Assembly: GCA_006227805.1 (NCBI GenBank)
Contig: SBFT01000135.1
Coordinates: 1-6,546 of the forward strand
Length of the DNA stretch: 6,546 nucleotides
Direction of reading: 5' to 3'
Source of the DNA: Paracoccaceae bacterium
Lineage (GTDB): Bacteria > Pseudomonadota > Alphaproteobacteria > Rhodobacterales > Rhodobacteraceae
How positions within the stretch are numbered: position 1 is the stretch's first letter; the number at the start of each line of letters is the position of its first letter. The notes below the pieces were generated by a model that was not told the DNA's origin, searched no databases, and was given only the letters and a program-made list of their open reading frames with translations. The position numbers and the translations under genes are program-made. Positions 1 through 6,390 of the stretch are shown one piece after another.

Positions 1-193
1 TTGGTGCGCGGCCGTGGCGCGCGGCGGCCCGGCTTTGCGCCTGTGCCCGTTTCCGGGGCCGTTCGCCGGGTGCTGCCCGCAAAAGCGGCATCTTCCAAAG
101 CCCGCGCCCGCGTGTCAGTGTTCCGCCATTCCGGTCGCGGGCGACGCGGCGCTTAGCTGCCGGGCAGAACACCATCCAGGGGGATACAAAACC
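1..193. other. Leader region upstream of the operon, no convincing gene
   Basis: This stretch should contain the operon promoter and any operator. I see no confident -35/-10 pair, riboswitch-like fold or gene. All three forward frames are open for much of the stretch but give Arg/Pro/Ala-rich translations with poor codon usage. On the minus strand an ATG at 91 could begin a divergent gene running off the left edge, but nothing in its roughly 30 codons is recognisable. A short inverted repeat, CTGCCGGGCAG, lies at 157-167, just before the ribosome binding site. Confidence 0.45.
178..184 (+). promoter_or_regulatory. Ribosome binding site of the binding-protein gene
   Basis: AGGGGGA sits nine bases before the ATG at 194. 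It is the best Shine-Dalgarno match in the leader and fixes the start of the first operon gene, in preference to the in-frame ATG at 14, which has no comparable site. Confidence 0.7.
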
Positions 194-1225
194 ATGCCAA
201 TTCTTCATCCCGGAACCGGTCTGATCGACCGTCGCGGTCTGCTGCTGGGCGGCGCCGGCGCCGCGACTCTGGCGGGCCTCGGCCTTGCGCCCGGCCGCCT
301 GCTGGCCGCCGACCCGATCAGCGTCGCGGGCATCTATACGGTGCCGGTCGAACAGCAATGGGTCAGCCGCATCCACGTCGCCGCCGAAGCCGCGAAGGCC
401 GCGGGCCAGATCACCTACACCTTCAGCGAGAACACCGCCAATACCGACTATCCGCGCGTGATGCGCGAATATGCCGAGGCCGGCGTCAAGCTGATCATCG
501 GTGAGATCTTCGGCGTGGAACAGGAAGCGCGCGAGGTGGTGCTGGACTATCCCGAAACCGCGTTCCTGCTGGGGTCGTCCTTCCTGGAAGATCCGGCCTA
601 TCCCAACCTGGCGGTCTTCGACAACTACATCCAGGACGCGTCCTACCTGACGGGCATCATCGCGGGGTCGATGACGAAGACGGGCAATATCGGCATGGTC
701 GGGGGCTTCCCGATCCCCGAGGTCAACCGCCTGATGCACGCCTTCATGGCCGGCGTGCGCGAGATGCGCGGCGACGCGACCTTCCAGGTCAGCTTCATCG
801 GGTCCTGGTTCGATCCGCCGAAAGCGAAGGAAACCGCCTTCGCGATGATCGAGAACGGCGCCGACATGCTCTATGCCGAACGCTTCGGCGTCTCGGACGC
901 GGCCAAGGAACGCGGCGTCCTTGCGATCGGCAACGTGATCGACACGCAAGGCGACTACCCCGAGACCGTCGTCGCCTCGGCGCTGTGGCATTTCGAACCG
1001 ACATTGCAGGCGGCACTCGCCCGCGTGGCGGAGGGCAATTTCGAAGCCAAGAACTACGGCATCTACAGCTACATGAAGGAAGGCGGCTGTTCGCTGGCGC
1101 CGCTGGGAACCTTCGAGGGCAAGGTGCCGCAGGCGGCACTCGACCTCGTCGCGGAACGCGAGGCGGCGATCCGGGCGGGCACCTTCACCGTCGAGGTCAA
1201 CGACACCGAGCCGACCTCGACCTGA
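194..1225 (+). CDS. BMP/PnrA-family ABC transporter substrate-binding protein
   Basis: Periplasmic ligand-binding component of an ABC importer, 343 residues from the ATG at 194. I chose this start because AGGGGGA lies at 178-184, nine bases upstream, and because it puts a signal peptide at the N-terminus; the frame is open back to 14 but that extension looks like noncoding GC-rich sequence. Residues 12-18 (DRRGLLL) followed by a Gly/Ala/Leu-rich stretch to about residue 39 (LLAAD) resemble a Tat (twin-arginine) signal with a signal peptidase site near 38-40. There is no lipobox Cys. The mature part of about 304 residues has the BMP-family layout, including the GNIGMVGGFPIPEVNR stretch, the GSWFDPPKAKETA stretch and a late IGNVIDTQ segment. 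BMP proteins usually bind nucleosides; the ligand here is inferred from the downstream deaminase to be a cytosine-like base. Family assignment is secure, ligand is not. Confidence 0.93.
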   Translation: MPILHPGTGLIDRRGLLLGGAGAATLAGLGLAPGRLLAADPISVAGIYTVPVEQQWVSRIHVAAEAAKAAGQITYTFSENTANTDYPRVMREYAEAGVKLIIGEIFGVEQEAREVVLDYPETAFLLGSSFLEDPAYPNLAVFDNYIQDASYLTGIIAGSMTKTGNIGMVGGFPIPEVNRLMHAFMAGVREMRGDATFQVSFIGSWFDPPKAKETAFAMIENGADMLYAERFGVSDAAKERGVLAIGNVIDTQGDYPETVVASALWHFEPTLQAALARVAEGNFEAKNYGIYSYMKEGGCSLAPLGTFEGKVPQAALDLVAEREAAIRAGTFTVEVNDTEPTST

Positions 1226-2763
1226 TGACGCAGACGACCGCCGCGCAGGACGTCGTCCTGCGCCTGACCGGCATCACCAAGCGGTTCGGGAAACTGACCG
1301 CGAACGATGACATCGGCTTTGCCCTGGCAAGGGGTGAAGTGCTTGCGCTTCTCGGCGAGAACGGCGCAGGCAAGACGACGCTGATGAACATCCTCTTCGG
1401 TCATTACACCGCGGATGCCGGCACGGTCGAGATTTTCGGAGAGACGCTGCCCCCGGGGGCTCCGGGGGCGGCGCTGAAGGCCGGCGTCGGCATGGTGCAC
1501 CAGCACTTCACCCTGGCCGAGAACCTGAGCGTGACCGAGAACATCGTGCTGGGCACGCAATCCTTGTGGCGCGCGGGCCTGGGGCGGGCCGCCGCGCGCG
1601 ACCGCATCGCCGCCCTGTCGCGCGATTTCGGCCTGGCGGTCGACCCGGACGCGCGGGTCAGATCGCTTTCCGTGGGCGAACGCCAGCGGGTCGAGATCCT
1701 CAAGGCGCTCTACCGCGACGCGCGCATCCTGATCCTGGACGAACCCACCGCCGTCCTGACCCCGCAGGAGGCCGATGCCCTGTTCGACACCCTGCGCCGC
1801 GCGACCGCGCAGGGGCTGTCGGTGATCTTCATCTCGCACAAGCTGCACGAGGTCATGGCCATCTCGCAGCGCGTGATCGTGCTGCGCCATGGCCGCGTCG
1901 CGGGCGAGGTCGCGACCGCCGACACCGACCGCCACAAGCTGGCCGAGATGATGGTGGGCGCCGAAGTGGCCCTGCCCCATCCCGGACTTGGCACGCCGGG
2001 CGAGGTGCTGATGGAGCTGCGCGGCGTCAGCCTGCCGGCGCAGGGCCGCAGGTCGGGCCTGGCGGGCATCGACCTTGCCTTGCGCGCGGGCCAGATCACC
2101 GGGATCGCCGGCGTGTCCGGCAACGGACAGAGCGCGCTGGCCGACGTGATCGGCGGCGTCACCGCGCCCGCAGGCGGCGCGCTGGTCGTCGCGGGGGCCG
2201 AAGTGACCGAGTGGTCCCCGCGCGCCGCCCTCGATGCAGGCGTCGGCCGCATCCCCGAGGACCGCCACGCCACCGGATCGATCGCCGATTTCACCCTGAC
2301 CGAGAACGCCGTCCTCGAAGCCTATGCCACGGGCCAGTTCAGCCGCAGGGGCTGGATGGACTGGCGCGCGGCGCGCGCGCATGCGGCGGCGATCATCACC
2401 ACCTATGACGTGCGCTGCCCGGGGCCGGAGGCGCGCATCCGCCTTCTGTCCGGCGGCAACATGCAGAAACTGATCCTGGGCCGCGCGCTCGAGGCCGCCC
2501 CCCGCATCATCCTGGCGAACCAGCCGGTGCGGGGCCTCGACATCGGCGCGCTGACCTATGTGCAGGAGCGTCTGATCGCCGCCCGCGACGCAGGCGCCGC
2601 CGTGCTGCTGATCTCCGAGGACCTGGACGAGGTCCTGGCGCTGTCGGACGTGATCCACGTCATGTCCGCGGGCCGCCTGTCCCCGGCCTTCCCGCGCGGG
2701 TCGATGACACCGGCCCGCCTGGGCGCCTGGATGGCGGGACAGGGGTTCACCGATGCGGCTTGA
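1225..2763 (+). CDS. BMP-type nucleoside/base ABC importer, double ATPase subunit
   Basis: Cytoplasmic ATPase that powers the importer, 512 residues with two fused nucleotide-binding domains as in RbsA, MglA and the Bacillus YufO (NupO) family. N-terminal domain: Walker A GENGAGKT at 44-51, Q-loop Gln93, signature LSVGERQR at 148-155, Walker B RILILDEP at 167-174 and H-loop His205, all intact. C-terminal domain: Walker A is degenerate (GVSGNGQS, 296-303, no Lys), the signature is good (LLSGGNMQK, 407-415), Walker B is altered (IILANQP, 428-434, instead of LDEP), and the H-loop is replaced by SED. This asymmetry is normal in the family, so only one composite site should hydrolyse ATP efficiently. 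The ATG at 1225 overlaps the previous stop (TGATG) with no clear Shine-Dalgarno, implying translational coupling. The frame is open back to 985 inside the upstream gene, but the family N-terminus begins at this ATG. Confidence 0.95.
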   Translation: MTQTTAAQDVVLRLTGITKRFGKLTANDDIGFALARGEVLALLGENGAGKTTLMNILFGHYTADAGTVEIFGETLPPGAPGAALKAGVGMVHQHFTLAENLSVTENIVLGTQSLWRAGLGRAAARDRIAALSRDFGLAVDPDARVRSLSVGERQRVEILKALYRDARILILDEPTAVLTPQEADALFDTLRRATAQGLSVIFISHKLHEVMAISQRVIVLRHGRVAGEVATADTDRHKLAEMMVGAEVALPHPGLGTPGEVLMELRGVSLPAQGRRSGLAGIDLALRAGQITGIAGVSGNGQSALADVIGGVTAPAGGALVVAGAEVTEWSPRAALDAGVGRIPEDRHATGSIADFTLTENAVLEAYATGQFSRRGWMDWRAARAHAAAIITTYDVRCPGPEARIRLLSGGNMQKLILGRALEAAPRIILANQPVRGLDIGALTYVQERLIAARDAGAAVLLISEDLDEVLALSDVIHVMSAGRLSPAFPRGSMTPARLGAWMAGQGFTDAA

Positions 2764-3799
2764 ACCCGTCGCCGATCCCGGATTGCTGCGGATGCTGGGC
2801 CTGCCCCTGCTGGCGCTGGGCGCGACGGTGGTCGTCGCAAGCGTCCTGGCGATGCTGGCGGGCGCCAATCCCTTCGCCACGCTGGGCCTGATCGTGAAGG
2901 GGGCGGCGGGCTCGAAATTCGCCGCGCTGGAAACGCTGAACCGGGCGACGCCGCTGATCTTCACCGGGCTGGCCGTCGCCGTCGCCTTCCGCGCGAAACT
3001 CTGGAACATCGGCGCCGAGGCGCAGCTTTACGCGGGCGCGCTGATGACCGTCGTGATCGGCACCCAGATGGGCCTGCCAGGCGTTCTGGCGGTCCCGGCG
3101 ATGGCGCTGGCCGCGATCGTCGCCGGCGCGGTCGTCCTGCTGGTGCCGGTCCTGCTGAAGGTGCGCATGGGCGTCGACGAGGTGGTGACGACGCTTCTGT
3201 TCAACTTCATCATGCTGCTTTTCATCTCGCTTCTGCTGGAGGGTCCCTTGAAAGACCCGATGGGCATGGGCTGGCCCAAGACGGAGTCCCTGCCGCGCGA
3301 GATACGCCTGCCGCGCCTGGTCGAGGGCCTGCGCCTGCACTGGGGCTTCGGTCTGGCGCTGATCGCGGCGGTCGCGGTCTGGGTGATCCAGACGCGCACG
3401 ACCCTGGGATACGAGATCCGCGCCGTGGGCCTGAACCCCAATGCCGCGCGCTTCGCCGGCATCCCGGTGAACCGTGTCCTCGTCAAGACCGCGCTTCTGT
3501 CGGGGGGCCTTGCCGCACTGGCGGGCTTTTCCGAGGTCGCGGGCCTGAAGGGCAACCTGACCTTGGACCTGTCGCCCGGCTTCGGCTACACCGGCATCAT
3601 CGTCGCCATGCTGGCGCTGCTGCATCCGCTGGGTGTCGTCGTCTCGGCCATCTTCGTGGCGGGCGTCTTCGTCGGCGCCGACAGCATGAGCCGCGCCGCC
3701 GAGGTGCCGACCTACATCGCCGACATCTCCCTTGCCACGGCGCTTCTCTTCATGGTGGTCGCGATCCTGCTGACGCGCTTCCGGCTGGTGCGGGGATAG
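2753..3799 (+). CDS. ABC transporter permease 1 (BPD_transp_2 type, YufP/NupP-like)
   Basis: Inner-membrane permease of 348 residues, forming the translocation channel as a heterodimer with the next gene product. The protein is strongly hydrophobic, with about nine to ten likely membrane segments; the clearest lie near residues 15-36, 66-82, 112-136, 145-162, 196-213, 280-312 and 325-343. Family landmarks are LWNIGAEAQLY (83-93), matching the FNIGAEGQ-type motif of sugar/nucleoside permeases, and GYEIRAVGLNPNAARFAGI (219-237), the cytoplasmic loop expected to contact the ATPase. The ATG lies inside the ATPase gene, an 11-base overlap, with AGGGG at 2741-2745 seven bases upstream. Length is normal for this larger of the two BMP-system permeases. 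The transported compound cannot be read from the permease itself. Confidence 0.93.
   Translation: MRLEPVADPGLLRMLGLPLLALGATVVVASVLAMLAGANPFATLGLIVKGAAGSKFAALETLNRATPLIFTGLAVAVAFRAKLWNIGAEAQLYAGALMTVVIGTQMGLPGVLAVPAMALAAIVAGAVVLLVPVLLKVRMGVDEVVTTLLFNFIMLLFISLLLEGPLKDPMGMGWPKTESLPREIRLPRLVEGLRLHWGFGLALIAAVAVWVIQTRTTLGYEIRAVGLNPNAARFAGIPVNRVLVKTALLSGGLAALAGFSEVAGLKGNLTLDLSPGFGYTGIIVAMLALLHPLGVVVSAIFVAGVFVGADSMSRAAEVPTYIADISLATALLFMVVAILLTRFRLVRG
3792..3796 (+). promoter_or_regulatory. Ribosome binding site supporting the GTG start of permease 2
   Basis: GGGGA at 3792-3796 overlaps the end of permease 1 and stands seven bases before the GTG at 3804. It supports GTG initiation, which gives the expected family N-terminus immediately after the preceding stop codon. 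Confidence 0.5.
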
Positions 3800-3803
3800 C
3801 GCG

Positions 3804-4748
3804 GTGGAGATCATCGACATCCTGATCTCGGGCAGCTTCTGGGCGGCGGTGCTGCGCATCGCCTCGCCCCTGATCTTCGCCACGATGGGCGAGTTGATCT
3901 GCGAACGCGCGGGCGTGCTGAACCTGGGGATCGAGGGGATCATGGTCATCGGCGCCTTCGCGGGATGGATGGCGGTCTATTCCGGCATGGGCCTCTGGCC
4001 CGGCGTGATGGTGGCGATGGCGGCGGGGATGCTGTTCGGCCTGCTGCACGCGACGCTGACGGTGCCCCTGGGCCTGTCGCAGCACGTGGTGGGCCTGGGC
4101 GTGACGCTTCTGGCCACGTCGGCCGCCTATTACGCCTATCGCCTGGCCCTGCCCCAGGTCAGCAGCCCGCCCCGGATCGAGCCCTTCCAGCCCGTCGACA
4201 TTCCCGTCCTGTCCGACCTGCCCTTCCTGGGCGAGGCGCTGTTCTCGCAGACGCCGCTGACCTATCTGGCGTTGATCACGGCGGGGGTCGTGGCGCTGGT
4301 GCTCTACCGCACGCCGCTGGGCCTGGCGCTGCGCGCCGCGGGCGAGAACCCCGCCGCGGTCGAGGCCCAGGGCCTGTCCGTCACCGCGATCCGCATGGGC
4401 GCGGTGATCGTGGGATCGGGCCTGATGGCGGTCGGCGGGGCCTTCCTGACCATGTCGGCCTTCAGCTCGTTCTTCTTCGAGATGGTGAACGGGCGCGGCT
4501 GGATCTGCATCGCGCTGGTGGTCTTCGGCGCCTGGCGGCCGGGCAAGGCGGTGCTGGGCGCGATCCTCTTCGCCGCCTTCGACGCGCTCCAGATCCGGAT
4601 GCAGCAGACCCCCTTGGGCGCGCTGGTGCCCTATCAGGTCTTCCTGATGGTGCCTTACGTCCTGTCGATCCTGGCGCTGGTCCTGATGTCGCGCCGCGCC
4701 GAAGTGCCTGCCGCGCTGATGGTGCCCTACAACCGTGGAGAACGCTGA
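3804..4748 (+). CDS. ABC transporter permease 2 (BPD_transp_2 type, YufQ/NupQ-like)
   Basis: Second inner-membrane permease, 314 residues, partner of the upstream permease. It begins with GTG four bases after the preceding stop. The shorter length and the motifs are those of the second BMP-system permease: GELICERAGVLNLGIEG at 29-45, a loop GLALRAAGENPAAVEAQG typical of the ATPase-contact region, and GRGWICIALVVFGAW starting at 230. About eight hydrophobic segments are visible, with a more polar, Pro-rich periplasmic stretch roughly between residues 115 and 148. The two permeases are only distantly alike, which suggests a heterodimeric channel. Its stop codon overlaps the next start (TGATG at 4746-4750), tying production of the deaminase to that of the transporter. 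Confidence 0.93.
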   Translation: MEIIDILISGSFWAAVLRIASPLIFATMGELICERAGVLNLGIEGIMVIGAFAGWMAVYSGMGLWPGVMVAMAAGMLFGLLHATLTVPLGLSQHVVGLGVTLLATSAAYYAYRLALPQVSSPPRIEPFQPVDIPVLSDLPFLGEALFSQTPLTYLALITAGVVALVLYRTPLGLALRAAGENPAAVEAQGLSVTAIRMGAVIVGSGLMAVGGAFLTMSAFSSFFFEMVNGRGWICIALVVFGAWRPGKAVLGAILFAAFDALQIRMQQTPLGALVPYQVFLMVPYVLSILALVLMSRRAEVPAALMVPYNRGER

Positions 4749-6031
4749 TGGCCGAATTCGATATCCTCGTCACCGGCGGCACGCTGCCGGACGGCAGCAC
4801 TGCCGATATCGGGATCGTCAGGGACCGCATCGCGGCGATGGGCGATCTTGCGGGCAGCACGGCTGGCCGCGTGGTCGATGCCACCGGCGACCTGGTCAGC
4901 CCGCCCTTCGTCGATCCGCATTTCCACCTGGACGCGACGCTGAGTTACGGCACGCCGCGCATCAATGCCTCGGGCACGCTGCTGGAAGGCATCGCGCTCT
5001 GGGGCGAGTTGAAGGAGATCACGACGATCGACGCCATGATCGACCGCGCCATGGCCTATTGCGACTGGGCGGTCAGCATGGGCCTGCTGGCGATCCGCAG
5101 CCATGTCGATACCTGCGACGACAGCCTGAAGGGCGTGCAGGCCCTGTTGCAGGTGCGCGAGGCGGTGAAGCCCTATCTCGACCTGCAACTTGTGGCCTTT
5201 CCGCAGGACGGCTTCTTCCGCGACCCGACCGCGCAGGCCAACACGATCCGGGCGCTGGACATGGGCGTGGACGTGGTGGGCGGCATTCCGCATTTCGAAC
5301 GCACGATGGAGGAGGGACGCGCCTCGGTCGAGGCCTTGTGCCGGATCGCGGCGGACAGGGGCCTGCTGGTCGACCTGCATTGCGACGAGACCGACGACCC
5401 CCTGTCGCGCCATGTCGAGACGCTGGCCCATCAGGCGCAGCGGCTGGGGCTTCAGGGCCGGGTGGCGGGATCGCACCTGACCTCGATGCATTCGATGGAC
5501 AATTACTATGTCTCGAAACTGCTGCCCCTGATGGCCGAGGCCGGGCTGGCCGCGATCCCGAACCCCCTGATCAACATCGTCCTTCAGGGCCGCCATGACA
5601 CCTACCCCAAGCGCCGGGGCCTGACGCGGGTGAAGGAGATGCAGGCGATGGGCATTCCCGTCGCCTGGGGTCAGGATTGCGTGCGCGACCCGTGGTATTC
5701 GCTGGGAACCGCCGACATGCTGGACGTGGCCTTCATGGGCCTGCACGTGGGGCAGATGACATCGCCCGAGGAGATGCGGCGCTGCTTCGACATGGTGACG
5801 GAAGTTCCCGCGCGGATCCTGCACCTCGACCTCTATGGCCTGCGGGTCGGCGCCATGGCGTCGTTGGTGGTGCTGGATGCGGGTGACCCGATCGAGGCGG
5901 TCAGGCTGCGGCCCGACCGGCTCTGCGTCATCGCCAGGGGGAAGGTGGTGTCCGAGCAGGCGCGAAACGATGCGCGCCTGTCCCTGCCGGGGCGTCCCGG
6001 CAGCGTGCGGCGGCGTCACCCGGTCAGGTGA
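4748..6031 (+). CDS. CodA-type cytosine / candidate 5-methylcytosine deaminase (amidohydrolase)
   Basis: Cytoplasmic metal-dependent amidohydrolase of 427 residues, expected to replace the exocyclic amino group of a cytosine-like base by oxygen with release of ammonia. It aligns by eye along its length with E. coli CodA: metal ligands HFH (His58, His60), Gln153 in AFPQ, HCDE (His211, Glu214), His243 in GSHLTSMHS and Asp310 in WGQDCVRDPWY match CodA His61/His63, Gln156, His214/Glu217, His246 and Asp313. The start ATG overlaps the permease 2 stop, with GGAG at 4737-4740. The oddity is that CodA HDDV reads QDCV here: Cys311 replaces Asp314, and Gln309 replaces the preceding His. CodA homologues lacking that Asp, including one from Rhodobacter sphaeroides, have been reported to deaminate 5-methylcytosine to thymine. 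I leave out the codA symbol because the substrate may differ. Isocytosine or another cyclic amidine remain alternatives. Confidence 0.92.
   Translation: MAEFDILVTGGTLPDGSTADIGIVRDRIAAMGDLAGSTAGRVVDATGDLVSPPFVDPHFHLDATLSYGTPRINASGTLLEGIALWGELKEITTIDAMIDRAMAYCDWAVSMGLLAIRSHVDTCDDSLKGVQALLQVREAVKPYLDLQLVAFPQDGFFRDPTAQANTIRALDMGVDVVGGIPHFERTMEEGRASVEALCRIAADRGLLVDLHCDETDDPLSRHVETLAHQAQRLGLQGRVAGSHLTSMHSMDNYYVSKLLPLMAEAGLAAIPNPLINIVLQGRHDTYPKRRGLTRVKEMQAMGIPVAWGQDCVRDPWYSLGTADMLDVAFMGLHVGQMTSPEEMRRCFDMVTEVPARILHLDLYGLRVGAMASLVVLDAGDPIEAVRLRPDRLCVIARGKVVSEQARNDARLSLPGRPGSVRRRHPVR
5984..6003. repeat. Perfect hairpin near the 3' end of the deaminase gene
   Basis: CTGCCGGG at 5984-5991 and CCCGGCAG at 5996-6003 form a perfect 8-bp stem with a 4-base loop (GCGT), inside the last 16 codons of the deaminase gene. 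It should be very stable in RNA. No run of T follows on either strand, so it is not a classical intrinsic terminator; it may protect the 3' end or be chance in GC-rich coding DNA. Confidence 0.5.
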
Positions 6032-6033
6032 CG
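6014..6033. terminator. Inverted repeat spanning both convergent stop codons, possible bidirectional terminator
   Basis: CGTCACC at 6014-6020 and GGTGACG at 6027-6033 are exact inverse complements around a 6-base loop. The plus-strand deaminase stop (6029-6031) and the minus-strand VanZ-like stop (6016-6018) lie at equivalent places in the two arms. It is the only structure at the junction of the two convergent operons, but it lacks a U-tract in both directions, so a termination role is a guess. Confidence 0.3.
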
Positions 6034-6390
6034 GCCCAGCGCCAGGACGCGGTTCAGGATCAGCCCCAGCCCGGCGCCCAGAAGAAGGCCGGTGCCATTG
6101 GCCGCCAGATCCAGCCATTCACCGAACCGGCCCGTGAGAGGCTGGATCAGCTCGATCGCGCCGCCATAGGCCAGGGCCAGCGGCACCAGCCACAGCAGGC
6201 TGCGGGGCGCCAGGGTGGCCAGCGGCAGGACCAGCGCGCCATAGGCGATCAGGTGATGCGTCTTGTCGGTCCCGGGCAGGTCCGGACCCTGCGGCAGCGG
6301 AATCAGCGACAGGACCCCGATCGCCAGCGCGATCAGCGCGGTCAGCCCAAGGGCAAGGTTGCGCGCGCGCGCTCGCGGGGTGCGGGTCAT
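6016..6390 (-). CDS. VanZ-like family small membrane protein
   Basis: Small integral membrane protein of 124 residues. A basic N-terminus (TRTPRARARN) is followed by four hydrophobic segments near residues 12-31, 46-60, 64-84 and 93-115. The VanZ-type pattern is present: DKTHHLIAYGAL at 42-53, then ELIQPLTGRFGEWLDLAANGTG at 80-101, given here only to mark the conserved Glu80, Gln83, Arg88, Asp94 and Asn98. The family is named for a teicoplanin-resistance accessory protein, but most members in Proteobacteria have no known role, and I infer none beyond a cell-envelope location. Its ATG overlaps the stop of the epimerase gene by 4 bases (ATGA), so it belongs to that operon. Its 3' end overlaps the deaminase gene by 16 bases, tail to tail. 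Confidence 0.85.
   Translation of the reverse strand: MTRTPRARARNLALGLTALIALAIGVLSLIPLPQGPDLPGTDKTHHLIAYGALVLPLATLAPRSLLWLVPLALAYGGAIELIQPLTGRFGEWLDLAANGTGLLLGAGLGLILNRVLALGRHLTG

Noticed and set aside
1..91. Possible divergent minus-strand gene starting at the ATG complement at 89-91 and leaving the window
   Set aside because: Only about 30 codons are visible, they are Arg/Ala-rich, the GGAAG-like sequence is too close to the ATG for a ribosome site, and no family is recognisable. It cannot be excluded but is not supportable.
14..193. Extension of the binding-protein gene back to an ATG at 14
   Set aside because: It would place about 60 Pro/Cys/Arg-rich residues before a good signal peptide and ignore the strong ribosome binding site at 178-184.
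1..193. Possible purine or other riboswitch in the leader
   Set aside because: No conserved riboswitch core could be found. The only hairpins visible have four or five base pairs and are expected by chance at this GC content.
1449..1460. Perfect 12-base palindrome GCCCCCGGGGGC inside the ATPase gene
   Set aside because: It encodes ordinary Pro-Pro-Gly-Ala residues in a high-GC gene, and no function is suggested by its position.
2101..2763. Apparent loss of catalytic motifs in the second ATPase domain (no Walker A Lys, ANQP for DEP, no H-loop His)
   Set aside because: Such asymmetry is standard in the double ATPases of the RbsA/YufO type and does not indicate a broken gene.
1069..3009. Very long open frame on the minus strand opposite the ATPase and permease 1 (646 codons)
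   Set aside because: It is antisense to two clear ABC genes, its translation is rich in Arg, Gly, Gln and His without any recognisable domain, and such frames arise routinely opposite high-GC3 genes.
2747..3949. Long minus-strand open frame (400 codons), and a similar one at 4727-6118 (463 codons)
   Set aside because: Both are shadows of permease 1 and the deaminase. Their translations are dominated by Gln, His, Arg and Asp runs, the expected complement of hydrophobic or GC-rich codons.
6361..6372. Alternating GC run, (GC)6, at the start of the VanZ-like gene
   Set aside because: It encodes the Arg-Ala-Arg-Ala-Arg N-terminus. It is too short to propose phase variation or Z-DNA function without other support.
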